A DNA stretch of 51,315 nucleotides from assembly GCA_030066975.1 (NCBI GenBank), contig JASJAO010000019.1, positions 1 to 51,315 of the forward strand, given 5' to 3'. Below, piece after piece: positions 8,784-17,547 of this stretch. This DNA is from Henriciella sp. GTDB lineage: Bacteria > Pseudomonadota > Alphaproteobacteria > Caulobacterales > Hyphomonadaceae. A program made the translations under genes and the position numbers. The first letter of the stretch is position 1; each line of letters opens with the position of its first letter. The notes under the pieces were generated by a model that ran no database searches, was not told the origin of the DNA, and was given only the letters and a program-made list of their open reading frames with translations.

Positions 8784-9617
8784 CTAGAATTGTGGCTGAG
8801 GCGGGGTCTGCGGGGCCGCCGGGGCTGCGCCTGCAGGTGCGGCATTTGTCGGGTTTGCCACAGCGCGCTGGATCACGCGCGACCAGTTCAGCAGCGAAAT
8901 CATGTGCGCATAGATCGCACCGATTGCCCCATTGTTGCGCAGCTCCATGAACTGTTCGTCGGACAAGCCATTCAGCTTTTCTTCGTCCACAGCCCAATAG
9001 TCGGCGATTTTCTGCTGAGGACCGGCCTCATTGCCTTGCTGATCGCGCGGCTGGAAGGCGACGGACTTCTGCTCGAACAGGCCCATGCCTTTGACAATCT
9101 GCGTAAACTCCTGCGTTGCGCGGCGCTGGCGTTCAAATTCCTTACAGAACTCGATCGCGTTCTGAGTGAACTCGGTCGGCTGTCCGTCCTGGAAGAACGG
9201 AACTTCAGGTTGATTTGTGACCATTTCGGCATCGCGATCCACACAGAGCAGCAAACGATCCGACGCATTGTCATTCGCAAACACGAACGGATAGCGGCGA
9301 ATAAAAGCCGGGACATAATAGTCCGGTTCGGTTTTGCCATCGTCGGTGACGAACAGGTTCTGGTTCTGGCGAATGCCCATCACGGCCACCGGCGTCATCT
9401 CCTCACCGACAAAGATGATGGGGTAACAGGAGGACACCATGCCAAACTCGGTCACGGTGACCGGGATCGCGTGCGACTCGCGCAGAAACCCGAAAGGTTG
9501 TGGGATTTGCTTGACGCCCAGACCGCCATGTTGCTCCGCCGAGAGCGGCTGAGGGTTTTTGTAAAAGAGAACATTTCCGGTCAATTCCGGACGTTGCGCG
9601 TTAGGTGCGTTTTCCAC
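8784..9617 (-). CDS. SapC-family protein
   Basis: A 277-residue protein recognisable as SapC family (the family of the Campylobacter S-layer-associated SapC), common in Caulobacterales and Hyphomonadaceae. Family-like stretches include HAIPVTVTEFG, SSCYPIIFVG, YVPAFIRRYPFVFA near 101-115 and QFMELRNNGAIGAIYAHMISLLNW near 224-247. The C-terminal 30 residues are an Ala/Pro-rich tail. No signal peptide is visible. Its exact role outside Campylobacter is not settled. The start is GTG with GGGGAG upstream. A strong terminator follows. Confidence 0.88.
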   Translation of the reverse strand: MENAPNAQRPELTGNVLFYKNPQPLSAEQHGGLGVKQIPQPFGFLRESHAIPVTVTEFGMVSSCYPIIFVGEEMTPVAVMGIRQNQNLFVTDDGKTEPDYYVPAFIRRYPFVFANDNASDRLLLCVDRDAEMVTNQPEVPFFQDGQPTEFTQNAIEFCKEFERQRRATQEFTQIVKGMGLFEQKSVAFQPRDQQGNEAGPQQKIADYWAVDEEKLNGLSDEQFMELRNNGAIGAIYAHMISLLNWSRVIQRAVANPTNAAPAGAAPAAPQTPPQPQF

Positions 9618-9736
9618 GGGTAACTCCCCTTAAATGATTGGCGGGGTTTAACGGAAATGGCATGGTGGGACAACCGGCCAGAGGACGGGAGTTGCAGCTG
9701 TTGCAAGAGTTTCATGTTTCTGGGGCAACCAGGCCG

Positions 9737-11563
9737 ATGCTAAAGCTGTCATTCAGTCGCCAAACGAGCCGGATTTTCGGCGCCATGACGCTTGGTCTGG
9801 CGGCGCTGGCCGGGTGTACACCGGCCGCAGATGATGGCCGTCTCGACAGTCGCACTTTGGCACGCGCCAACAGTTTCATCGACGATACGGTGCGGACTGA
9901 AATGATCCTGTCGCCTGAAGCCGCGACCCGTCTGGGCCTTGAAGCCTATGCCGGACCTGATGCCACGAGCCGTCTGAACGATCACTCTCAGGCCGGGTTC
10001 GAACGGGCCCGATTGCTGCGTGTGGATTTGCTCGCCAAACTGCAGCGCCGCCCGCAACTGCCGGAAAGCCACCTGCTGGCGCGGGATCTGGACCTGACGA
10101 CGGAAGCCCTGTCACGCCTGGTTGAGTTGCAGACATTTGGCCAGGGTCAACTGTCCTGGACGCAGACCCGCCCCTACGCGATTGATCCGTTTTCCGGCGC
10201 CTGGATCGAAGGGCCCGACTTGTTGATCAATCGCCACCGGATCAATGCGCTCGCGGATGCGGAGGCCTATGTGACCCGCCTGTCGAGCCTGCCGGGCGCG
10301 ATTGACGACACGCGGCGAAGGCTGCTGGCTGATGCCGGTTCCGGTCTGGTGCCACCCGCCGCCTTGCTGCAGATGACGCAGACCCGTATCGATGCGCTGC
10401 TCGCTCCGGACTCTGAGACTTTATCGCTGCTGGTGACCACCCTGCAGAATTATGTGGTCAGTGTTCAGGATATTGAGGCGCAGGACCGCGAGCGGCTGAA
10501 CCGGATCGCCACAGACACGGTCGAGATCGAACTCAGACGTGCTTATACGGACCTGTCGACGGCCCTCGCCGAGTTTGCCGTCACCGCGCCAACCCATGGC
10601 GGCATCTGGGCACAGCCGAACGGGTTTGCGACCTATCTCGGCTTTCTGGCCTGGCAGATCGGCGAGCCGGTTGATCCGCCCGAACAGCTGCATGCAATCA
10701 ATCTCGCGCTGGTCGAGACAGAACGCGGCGCGTTTCAATCGCTGTTGCAGGATCTCGGCTTCGAGGGCGAACTGAGCGCGCAGCTGAGCGCCTTCGAAAC
10801 CGCGTGGACCGCAGGGCAGGACGCCGCCCTGCAAGATGCGGTCGCCCCGCCACATCAGTGGCCCGCAGATGTGTCACCGCCCTTCGCGCTGACCCAGCAA
10901 GCGGCCCTGGCAGAGCATGCAGCGCACCTGACAGGGGCGACTTTCATAACCGCCGCCCAGGACAATTCACGCCCGAACCTGCTGCTTGTGAACGAGGCGC
11001 AGACCGCGATCTGGCCGATCTGGATCTCGCAGGCGCTGACATCTGCCGCCTATTATCGCCCGCATGTCGAACTTGCCGAAGCCACATTGACCGCGGCCAA
11101 TCGCAGTGTCACCCGGCGTCTGACCACAGTTCAGGCTTTTGAAACGGGCTGGGTCGCCTATCGCCTGCGCCATCTGATTGCCGAGGAGGCCCCGCCGCCG
11201 GAGCAGGCCATTGCCGCCCGGCAACTATTCTTGTTTGAGGCCGCGCTCGCCGCGATCGATACCGGCTTGCATATCGAACGCTGGAGCCTGTCGGAAAGCC
11301 AAGCCTACCTGTCGCGCCAGACCGCCCTGCCCCAAGCTCTGATTGAGCAGGCGGTGATCTATGTCGCTGCGCATCCCGGCGAAGCGACCAGTCGGATGAT
11401 GGGATATCGACGCCTGGAAAATCTCCGCATTCGCTCCGAAGCGGTTCTGGGGTCAAGATTTGACAGCGCTGCGTTCGATCAGGTTGTGCTGTCGGATGGC
11501 TCCCGGCCGTTTCGACAGGTCGAGCAGGATGTCGAACGCTGGTATGAAGCCCAGCTGCCTTAG
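9737..11563 (+). CDS. DUF885-like lipoprotein
   Basis: About 608 residues from the ATG at 9737, beginning with a basic-hydrophobic signal ending in a lipobox (LAALAGC), so it should be a periplasmic lipoprotein. The body is helical and resembles the DUF885 family: the FETGWVAYRLRHL stretch near 485-500 corresponds to the family's EGWALY region, and YRRLENLRI near 565 matches the family's C-terminal part. Some DUF885 proteins are zinc-dependent carboxypeptidase-like, but I see no HExxH here, so activity is uncertain. An in-frame start at 9638 would bury the signal peptide and is less likely. Its stop overlaps the convergent gene by four bases. Confidence 0.75.
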   Translation: MLKLSFSRQTSRIFGAMTLGLAALAGCTPAADDGRLDSRTLARANSFIDDTVRTEMILSPEAATRLGLEAYAGPDATSRLNDHSQAGFERARLLRVDLLAKLQRRPQLPESHLLARDLDLTTEALSRLVELQTFGQGQLSWTQTRPYAIDPFSGAWIEGPDLLINRHRINALADAEAYVTRLSSLPGAIDDTRRRLLADAGSGLVPPAALLQMTQTRIDALLAPDSETLSLLVTTLQNYVVSVQDIEAQDRERLNRIATDTVEIELRRAYTDLSTALAEFAVTAPTHGGIWAQPNGFATYLGFLAWQIGEPVDPPEQLHAINLALVETERGAFQSLLQDLGFEGELSAQLSAFETAWTAGQDAALQDAVAPPHQWPADVSPPFALTQQAALAEHAAHLTGATFITAAQDNSRPNLLLVNEAQTAIWPIWISQALTSAAYYRPHVELAEATLTAANRSVTRRLTTVQAFETGWVAYRLRHLIAEEAPPPEQAIAARQLFLFEAALAAIDTGLHIERWSLSESQAYLSRQTALPQALIEQAVIYVAAHPGEATSRMMGYRRLENLRIRSEAVLGSRFDSAAFDQVVLSDGSRPFRQVEQDVERWYEAQLP

Positions 11564-11895
11564 GCCGCAAGCGCCACCGGCTCGTTCTGGCTGAGGCACA
11601 CCGGGCTGAGGCCCGCTTCCAGGTCCGCGATAACATTGGCGCGGTGCTGCGCATCGCTCTCTGACATGACAAATACGGCCTTGGCCCCATAGCGTTCCGC
11701 ATCAGCAAAAGCCCAGATCGGCTGGACATCATGCAACCGGCCCCGCAGCGGCGTCAGTTTGACCACGCGCCATCCAAACGGGCCTTGCGCGGCGAACAGC
11801 GCGACACCAGCCTCTCTTGCCCAGGCTGAATTTGGCGCCATGCGCGTAAAGCTATAGGCCCGGCCAGATTGTCCTCGAAACTTCATCGTGCGCAT
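11560..11895 (-). CDS. Small protein of unknown function with SOS-like boxes upstream
   Basis: A 111-residue soluble protein beginning MRTMKFRGQSGRAYSF, with a WRVVKL strand, an FADAERYGAKAVFVM helix-strand pair and two cysteine-free halves; only one Cys is near the end. I do not recognise the family. The ATG at 11895 is preceded by AAGGAG, which makes it the best start; a TTG at 11916 is in frame but has no ribosome site. A perfect GAAC-N7-GAAC element overlaps the ribosome site, suggesting LexA control and possibly a role in the DNA-damage response. Its stop overlaps the convergent lipoprotein gene. Confidence 0.7.
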   Translation of the reverse strand: MRTMKFRGQSGRAYSFTRMAPNSAWAREAGVALFAAQGPFGWRVVKLTPLRGRLHDVQPIWAFADAERYGAKAVFVMSESDAQHRANVIADLEAGLSPVCLSQNEPVALAA

Positions 11896-11898
11896 AGT

Positions 11899-11939
11899 GT
11901 TCTCCTTGTGTTCCAATCGGTTATATTCCCTTTTTGTTC
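11899..11939 (-). promoter_or_regulatory. Tandem LexA-type (SOS) boxes
   Basis: On the plus strand, GTTC at 11899-11902 and GTTC at 11910-11913 are separated by exactly seven bases, the alphaproteobacterial LexA operator form GTTC-N7-GTTC. A second, near-perfect box follows: ATTC at 11925-11928 and GTTC at 11936-11939, again with seven bases between. Both lie directly ahead of the 111-residue gene starting at 11895, and the first covers its ribosome site. The match is seen directly; LexA binding is inferred. Confidence 0.6.
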
Positions 11940-12052
11940 CAGCGCAAGAACTTTATCGTTAATGAAACCTTACCGGGCTAGACCGCGATGGTATGGAGTC
12001 GATACGCTTTTGAGCAGATAGGCCTTGCCAAACAGGATTGCATGGCGTAGAC

Positions 12053-12079
12053 GCCTTTTGCTCAGCCTAAGCAAAAGGC
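12053..12079 (+). promoter_or_regulatory. Hairpin with a TGCTCA-like dyad upstream of nadA
   Basis: GCCTTTTGCT at 12053-12062 pairs perfectly with AGCAAAAGGC at 12070-12079 around a seven-base loop. The centre, TGCTCA-GCC-TAAGCA at 12059-12073, matches the better dyad at 12149 in 11 of the 12 arm positions. It could be an upstream operator or a leader hairpin for the nad operon. A further TGAGCA half site is at 12011-12016. Confidence 0.45.
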
Positions 12080-12148
12080 TTGGACCCGCTTGAAAGAGCT
12101 CCCTTGCGTTGAGAAACCTTGAAAAAGGTAGAGCGCGCACCCAACTAA

Positions 12149-12163
12149 TGCTCATATTGAGCA
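12149..12163 (+). promoter_or_regulatory. Perfect dyad TGCTCATATTGAGCA before nadA (candidate NAD-regulator operator)
   Basis: TGCTCA and TGAGCA form a perfect six-base inverted repeat with a three-base centre, 13 bases ahead of the nadA start and directly upstream of AGGAGG. Alphaproteobacterial nad genes are known to be repressed by NadQ or NrtR-type regulators; the position and dyad fit such an operator, but which protein binds is inference. Confidence 0.55.
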
Positions 12164-12176
12164 AAACAGGAGGCGA

Positions 12177-13328
12177 ATGATGGCCAGATTGATCGATGCA
12201 GGACCCGGTTGTCCCACACCCACCCCAATTCGCGCCGCATCGGCTGCGGAGAAACGCGGTCTTGCCTATGATGATGCCGTGAAAGCTGAAACAGATCACC
12301 TTTATCCACAGGTGTCAGACTTCATCACGCCGATGGAATGGCCTGCGATTGCGCCGCTGGTGGCCGCGATCAATCGCCTGAAAAAGCAAAGCAATGCCGT
12401 CATCCTGGCGCACAATTACATGACGCCGGATATTTTCCGTCTGGTCGGTGATTTCCGCGGTGACAGTCTGCAGCTGGCGCGGGAAGCGGCGAATGTCGAC
12501 GCAGATATTATCGTTCAGGCAGGCGTCCACTTCATGGCGGAAACGTCAAAGATCCTTGCCCCGGAGAAGACCGTCCTGATTTCCAGCCTTGAAGCGGGCT
12601 GCTCGCTCGCCTCGTCGATTACCGGCGCGGATGTTCGGTTGATCAAAGAGCGCTATCCGGACTATCCAGTGGTGACCTATGTGAACACCACCGCCGACGT
12701 GAAAGCCGAGTGCCACATCACCTGCACCAGCTCCAATGCCGCACAGGTCGTTGAAGCCGTCGCCAAGGAATGGAACACAGACACAGTCATCCTGGTGCCG
12801 GATCAGTATCTGGCGAAGAATGTCGCGGCCCAGACCAATATCCGCATCATCACCTGGCCCGGCGCCTGTGAGGTGCATGAGCTGTTCAGCGCCGATGATG
12901 TCGATGCCCTGCGCGAAGCCCATCCTGGCGTGGTGATTCTGGCCCACCCGGAATGTCCGCCAGATGTGCTGGAGGCCGCCGACTTTGCCGGATCTACAGC
13001 CGCGCTCGCCAATTATGTCAGCGACAACAGCCCGGCCAAAGTCGTGCTGATGACAGAGTGTTCCATGTCGGACAATGTTGCCGCTGAGAACCCCGGTGTC
13101 GACTTTGTACGCCCCTGCAACCTCTGCCCGCACATGAAGCAGATCACGCTTGAGAATATTCTCGATTGCCTGATTGAGAAGAAGCATGAGGTGACGATTG
13201 ACGAACCGGTCCGGGTTCGGGCCAAGGCCGCGATCGACGCAATGCTGGATCTGCCGAAAATGGCCAATCCGCTGGCCTTCGAAACCGGTCTGAAACCGAT
13301 GGAGATTGAGGTTTTTTCACCGCATTGA
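12177..13328 (+). CDS. nadA: Quinolinate synthase NadA
   Basis: A 383-residue cytoplasmic iron-sulfur enzyme that condenses iminoaspartate with dihydroxyacetone phosphate to quinolinate, the second step of de novo NAD synthesis. Family sequences are clear: [12 protein letters not shown] near 76, [11 protein letters not shown] with a cluster-ligand cysteine near 142, [29 protein letters not shown] with a second ligand, and [10 protein letters not shown] near 308-317 with the third. AGGAGG stands four bases before ATG-ATG at 12177. It heads an operon with nadB and nadC, in which two small exported proteins are inserted. Two candidate operators lie upstream. Confidence 0.97.
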   Translation: MMARLIDAGPGCPTPTPIRAASAAEKRGLAYDDAVKAETDHLYPQVSDFITPMEWPAIAPLVAAINRLKKQSNAVILAHNYMTPDIFRLVGDFRGDSLQLAREAANVDADIIVQAGVHFMAETSKILAPEKTVLISSLEAGCSLASSITGADVRLIKERYPDYPVVTYVNTTADVKAECHITCTSSNAAQVVEAVAKEWNTDTVILVPDQYLAKNVAAQTNIRIITWPGACEVHELFSADDVDALREAHPGVVILAHPECPPDVLEAADFAGSTAALANYVSDNSPAKVVLMTECSMSDNVAAENPGVDFVRPCNLCPHMKQITLENILDCLIEKKHEVTIDEPVRVRAKAAIDAMLDLPKMANPLAFETGLKPMEIEVFSPH

Positions 13329-13388
13329 TGCCTTGTCGCGGTCACAGGTGCGTGCCTACATTACATAGGTGCGAACAGGGAGAGTGAC

Positions 13389-13838
13389 ATGATCCGGAAA
13401 CTGGCCGTTTTGATCGCGGGTCTGATGCTTACGTCACTGTCGGCTGTGGCCGACACCCGTGACCCGACCGATGTGCTCGGCTCCTGGACCTTCCAAACGC
13501 AGCCCTATCGCGGTGGGCAATGCCTGATGACCGGGACGATGCGTCTAACCCCGGACCCGGAAGAGGGCGTCTATGCATGTGAGCTGACTGCAGTTGAGGT
13601 CTGTTCCATGTGGGGGCGCTCTGTGGTCCTGCAGACCTGCACAGTGCGCCGGTTTGGCAATCAGGTTTCGGTACGCTCCACCATCAGCCAGATGCTGGAG
13701 ATGAAGGCCGAGGGCCTGGTCTATGTCCCGGACAATTTCACACTGACCGTACAGGATGCCAGCCGCATGTTCGGCGCTCTGGTTTCTGCCGCAACCGCCC
13801 CGGTGGAGTTTCGCCGCTCTGAAGAGGGTATCTCTTGA
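13389..13838 (+). CDS. Exported cysteine-containing protein of unknown function, nad-operon protein X
   Basis: A 149-residue protein with a signal peptide (about 1-21, ending SAVAD) and a mature part of about 125 residues. It has Cys in GGQCLMTG, YACELTA, EVCSMWG and LQTCTVRR, probably paired in the periplasm. The RFGNQVSVRSTI segment and the end YVPDNFTLTVQDASRMFGALVSA recur nearly unchanged in the next gene, so the two are tandem paralogues. I know no function. It starts 60 bases after the nadA stop with GGGAGAG upstream, and its stop overlaps the next start (ATGA). A link with NAD metabolism is suggested only by position. Confidence 0.85.
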   Translation: MIRKLAVLIAGLMLTSLSAVADTRDPTDVLGSWTFQTQPYRGGQCLMTGTMRLTPDPEEGVYACELTAVEVCSMWGRSVVLQTCTVRRFGNQVSVRSTISQMLEMKAEGLVYVPDNFTLTVQDASRMFGALVSAATAPVEFRRSEEGIS

Positions 13839-14281
13839 TGACAGGCCGGTTCGCTGCGGCGATGGCGTGTCTTGCTGTCCTGCTCAGTCCTCAACCGGTC
13901 CAGGCGCAGGCAACCGAATCGATTGCCGGCCATTGGAGCTTTGAGGCGCGCGTCGATCCGTCCTGTTCCTTTGGCGGCACGGCCCATCTACGCCGTGTCG
14001 AGGACGGCAGCTATACCGGCGAACTCACGGCGCGACAAAGCTGCGAGATGCTGGAAGAGGACTATATCGTGCGCCAGGATTGTGAGGCCTCCGTACTTGG
14101 CAATCAGGTATCGGTGCGTTGCACCATAGTCGAGTTTGTGAACGGCTTTGAAAGCCCGTTCTACTATCCAGATAATTTCTCACTGACCGTCGACACACCG
14201 ACCCGCATGTTTGGCGCTCTGATCAGCGCGGGCGCGCCGCGACCGGCAGAGTGGACCCGCTCCGATGGTGGTATTTCTTGA
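13835..14281 (+). CDS. Exported cysteine-containing protein of unknown function, nad-operon protein Y
   Basis: A 148-residue paralogue of the preceding protein: signal peptide to about residue 25 (PVQAQA), then GHWSFEARVDPSCSFGG, QSCEMLE, RQDCEAS, LGNQVSVRCTI and YYPDNFSLTVDTPTRMFGALISAG, ending in GGIS like its partner (EGIS). It has five cysteines in its mature part. The ATG overlaps the upstream stop by four bases, and its TGA overlaps the likely TTG start of nadB (TTGA), so translation of both neighbours is probably coupled. Function unknown; a periplasmic location is expected. Confidence 0.85.
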   Translation: MMTGRFAAAMACLAVLLSPQPVQAQATESIAGHWSFEARVDPSCSFGGTAHLRRVEDGSYTGELTARQSCEMLEEDYIVRQDCEASVLGNQVSVRCTIVEFVNGFESPFYYPDNFSLTVDTPTRMFGALISAGAPRPAEWTRSDGGIS

Positions 14282-15846
14282 CGACCGAGTATGGGCCAAA
14301 GGGCCAAGTCCTGACAGCCGCCGCGCCTGCTGCCGGTGATGCGCCGATCCTGATTGTGGGCGCGGGCCTTGCGGGCCTGTTCCTGGCGCTGCGTCTGGCC
14401 CCGCGTTCGTGTACGATTGTCTCCCCCGCCCCGCTTGGAGAGGCCGCCTCCTCGGCCTGGGCGCAAGGCGGTCTGGCCGCTGCGCTGCATCCCAAAGACA
14501 GCCCGGAAAGCCATGCAGCAGACACCGTTGCGGCAGGGTCCGGTTTGGTCGACCCGGCAACCGCGCGTCTAATCGCCGAAGATGGTCCCGCCCGGGTGCG
14601 TGACCTGATCGAGCTCGGCGTTGCTTTCGACCGCACCCCGGAAGGCGAGCTGGCTTTGTCGCTCGAAGCGGCCCATTCCATGCCGCGGGTCGCGCGGGTC
14701 GCGGGTGATCTCTCCGGCAAGGCCATCATGGGTGCGCTGACCGCGGCGGTGCGGGCAGCGCGGCATATCAATCTGATCGAACACGCCAAGGCCGTAGACC
14801 TGCTGCAGGATGACAACGGCCGTATTGGCGGCGCAGTGCTCAAAGACGCACGCGGGCGCACAACCCTGTTCTCCGCGTCAGAGACTGTCCTGTGCACCGG
14901 CGGCTCGGGCGGTCTGTTTCGCGTCACCACCAATCCGTCACAGGCCCGCGGCGACGCGCTCGCCATGGCCTATGCCGCAGGCGCCGTGATCGCAGACCCG
15001 GAATTCGCACAATTTCACCCCACCGCCATGGATGTCGGTCTCGATCCTGCCCCGCTTGCTACCGAGGCGCTGCGCGGCGATGGCGCACACCTTATCACCG
15101 AAGGGGGGGTAAAGTTCATGGCCGACTACCATCCTCAGGCTGAACTCGCGCCCCGTGATGAGGTCGCACGTGCCATCCACTCTGAACGTACAGCAGGCCG
15201 CGCAGTCTTTCTCGACACCCGGGAAGCGATTGGTGACGGGATCAAGGATCACTTCCCGACCGTGTTCGCCGCGTGTATCGCCGCCGGTATTGATCCACGC
15301 ATCGCGCCCATCCCGGTCGCGCCCGCTATGCATTACCATATGGGCGGGATTCTGTGTGACATCTGGGGCCAGTCTAGCCTGAACGGGCTCAGTGTCTGTG
15401 GCGAATGTGCCAGCACCGGCGTTCACGGTGCGAACCGATTGGCCTCAAACTCTTTGCTTGAAGCCGTGGTCATGGCGGCGCGCATCGCCGATCGTTTGCG
15501 GGATCAGGGTGGCGCCAAAGTGAGACAATCAACCGGAACCGTGCCGGTCGAGCTGCCCGATCACGAATTGCAGGTCTTGCGGGAGCAGATGGCCGACAAA
15601 TGCGGTGTCGTGCGCGACGCAGACGGCCTGACCGCCCTGGTAAGCTGTATCGATGATATGGAAGACCAGCGTGGGCCCGCCCGCGCTTTAGTGAGCGCGC
15701 GGTTGATCTCGGAGGCTGCCCTCGCCCGGCAGGAAAGCCGCGGCGGTCATTTTCGTTCAGATTTTCCAGATACACTGCCGGACGCTGCGCGCACCTTTGT
15801 TCAACACCCCGGCGCACCAACGCCCCCTGAGGACACAACTCCATGA
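14278..15846 (+). CDS. nadB: L-aspartate oxidase NadB
   Basis: A roughly 522-residue FAD enzyme that oxidises L-aspartate to iminoaspartate, the substrate of NadA. It shows the FAD-binding [11 protein letters not shown] near the N-terminus, [13 protein letters not shown], the [10 protein letters not shown] region, MHYHMGGI and the C-terminal [13 protein letters not shown] that closes the flavin site. I favour the TTG at 14278, which shares TTGA with the stop of the upstream gene; a GTG at 14251 in the same frame is the alternative. Its TGA overlaps the nadC ATG (ATGA). The C-terminal helical extension after about 420 is typical. Confidence 0.95.
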   Translation: MTTEYGPKGQVLTAAAPAAGDAPILIVGAGLAGLFLALRLAPRSCTIVSPAPLGEAASSAWAQGGLAAALHPKDSPESHAADTVAAGSGLVDPATARLIAEDGPARVRDLIELGVAFDRTPEGELALSLEAAHSMPRVARVAGDLSGKAIMGALTAAVRAARHINLIEHAKAVDLLQDDNGRIGGAVLKDARGRTTLFSASETVLCTGGSGGLFRVTTNPSQARGDALAMAYAAGAVIADPEFAQFHPTAMDVGLDPAPLATEALRGDGAHLITEGGVKFMADYHPQAELAPRDEVARAIHSERTAGRAVFLDTREAIGDGIKDHFPTVFAACIAAGIDPRIAPIPVAPAMHYHMGGILCDIWGQSSLNGLSVCGECASTGVHGANRLASNSLLEAVVMAARIADRLRDQGGAKVRQSTGTVPVELPDHELQVLREQMADKCGVVRDADGLTALVSCIDDMEDQRGPARALVSARLISEAALARQESRGGHFRSDFPDTLPDAARTFVQHPGAPTPPEDTTP

Positions 15847-16700
15847 CACTTGTCACCCCGCCACCTTTGCCCGCCATTGTGCTCGACCCGATTGTTCGCC
15901 TGGCGCTAGCTGAAGATCTTGGCCGTGCCGGGGATCTGACCACGGACGCCACGATCAAGCCGGGCACGCAGCTGACCGCGCATATTCAGGCGCGACAGAC
16001 CGGTATTCTCGCCGGGATGGACGCAGCAGCCCACGCGCTCAAACTGGTCGACGATACCGTCGCGTTTGATCAGAAGATCGAAGATGGCGGAACGCTCGCA
16101 CCCGGCGATACGATCGCTGTGATGATGGGCTCGGCGCGCTCCATCCTGATCGCGGAGCGGACCATGCTGAACTTTCTTGGCCGCCTGTCAGGCATCGCCA
16201 CCCAAACCCAGACCTATGCGGCCGCGATCGCGCACACGTCAGCAAAAGTCGTCTGCACGCGCAAAACCACGCCCGGTCATCGCGCGGTGGAAAAACGCGC
16301 TGTCCGCTGCGGCGGCGGCACCTCCCACCGCTACGGCCTCGACGATGCGATCCTGATCAAGGATAATCATATCGCCGCTTGCGGCTCGATCCCGGAAGCC
16401 CTTCAGCGCGCCCATGCCTATGCCGGGCATCTGCGCATGATCGAGATTGAGGTTGATACGCTGGAGCAGTTGGCTGAAGCCCTGCCCCACAAACCACATG
16501 CGGTCTTGCTCGATAATATGCCGCCCGAGACTTTGCGCGAAGCCGTAGCGATGATTGATGGGCAATGTCTCGCGGAGGCAAGCGGCGGTATCACGCTGGA
16601 CACAATTGCCGCTGTGGCAGAAACCGGCGTCGACTATATCTCCGTCGGTGCCCTCACCCATTCGGCGATTAACCTTGACGTCGGCCTCGATATCCTCTGA
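15843..16700 (+). CDS. nadC: Nicotinate-nucleotide pyrophosphorylase (carboxylating) NadC
   Basis: A 285-residue phosphoribosyltransferase that converts quinolinate and PRPP to nicotinate mononucleotide with loss of CO2. Diagnostic stretches: [13 protein letters not shown] near 20-32, [37 protein letters not shown] with the substrate-binding arginines and lysines, and LIKDNHI. The C-terminal [11 protein letters not shown] and [13 protein letters not shown] complete the barrel. It starts inside the nadB stop (ATGA overlap), so it is the last gene of the NAD operon. Confidence 0.97.
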   Translation: MTLVTPPPLPAIVLDPIVRLALAEDLGRAGDLTTDATIKPGTQLTAHIQARQTGILAGMDAAAHALKLVDDTVAFDQKIEDGGTLAPGDTIAVMMGSARSILIAERTMLNFLGRLSGIATQTQTYAAAIAHTSAKVVCTRKTTPGHRAVEKRAVRCGGGTSHRYGLDDAILIKDNHIAACGSIPEALQRAHAYAGHLRMIEIEVDTLEQLAEALPHKPHAVLLDNMPPETLREAVAMIDGQCLAEASGGITLDTIAAVAETGVDYISVGALTHSAINLDVGLDIL

Positions 16701-16734
16701 CCTCCTGAAAAACTATTCAGAGGGCAGGAACACT

Positions 16735-17544
16735 ATGGGCGAAGCAAGCGGGCGAAAGAGTATCTTCATTACCGGGGCCGCCTCCGGCATCGGCGCAGAA
16801 ACAGCGCGGCTATTTTCCAAAAAGGGCTGGTTTTGCGGCTTGTATGACATTGATGAGCCGGGGCTGCAGGCCATCGAAAGTGAAATCGGTGAAGCCAACT
16901 GTCATACCGCCCGACTTGATGTCACCAATCGCGAAGACTGGGCGAGCGCCATTCAGGCCTTTGGCGACCGCACCGAAGGGCGAATGAACGTCCTGTTCAA
17001 CAATGCCGGTATTGGCCGCCATGGCTGGATGGAAGATATTCCGCCGGAGGAATCCGATCTCGTCATTGATGTGAATGTCAAAGGCGTGGTGAACGGCATC
17101 TATGCCTCGCTCCCCCTGCTGAAACAGACCTCAGGCGCGCGGATTGTGAACACAGCCTCTACCGCGGGCGTGGTCGGCTCGCCTCAGCTTGCGGTCTATT
17201 CGGCGACGAAATTCGCCGTGCGCGGCCTCACCGAAGCGCTGGACGTTGAGTTTTCAGAACTCGGTATCCGGGTCACCAGCCTGATGCCCTGGTTTATCGA
17301 CACCCCCATTCTCGATATGGGCCTGACCGAAGGCGCGAATGTTAAAATGAGCGATCAGCTCAAGGATACTGGCGCCGAGGTCTATCCGGTTTCAGTGGCG
17401 GCGGAGGCGGTCTGGGAAGCCGCGCACGGCAAGGACATTCACTATATGGCCGGCAAGCGCGCAAAACAGGCGCGGTTTGCCGCGCGTTTCCTGCCGGGGC
17501 GGTTGCGCAAACAGATCAAACAGCAGCTGCCGCCGCGCACCTAA
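16735..17544 (+). CDS. Short-chain dehydrogenase/reductase
   Basis: A 269-residue SDR with the cofactor motif TGAASGIG at 13-20, NNAG at 89-92, catalytic Ser142 and the YSATK motif with Tyr155 and Lys159. Asp38/Asp40 after the second strand (LYDID) point to NAD(H) rather than NADP(H). The substrate is unknown. The C-terminus is very basic (KRAKQARFAARFLPGRLRKQIKQ), suggesting membrane contact. The ATG at 16735 has GGCAGGA upstream; the frame is open further upstream, but that part overlaps nadC in another frame. It may be read through from the nad operon. It ends three bases before the convergent protease gene. Confidence 0.88.
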   Translation: MGEASGRKSIFITGAASGIGAETARLFSKKGWFCGLYDIDEPGLQAIESEIGEANCHTARLDVTNREDWASAIQAFGDRTEGRMNVLFNNAGIGRHGWMEDIPPEESDLVIDVNVKGVVNGIYASLPLLKQTSGARIVNTASTAGVVGSPQLAVYSATKFAVRGLTEALDVEFSELGIRVTSLMPWFIDTPILDMGLTEGANVKMSDQLKDTGAEVYPVSVAAEAVWEAAHGKDIHYMAGKRAKQARFAARFLPGRLRKQIKQQLPPRT

Positions 17545-17547
17545 TAT

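Noticed and set aside
12546..13187. Long reading frame antisense to nadA
   Set aside because: Mirror frame caused by high GC in the third codon position of nadA; no ribosome site or family match. The same holds for other long antisense frames in the window.
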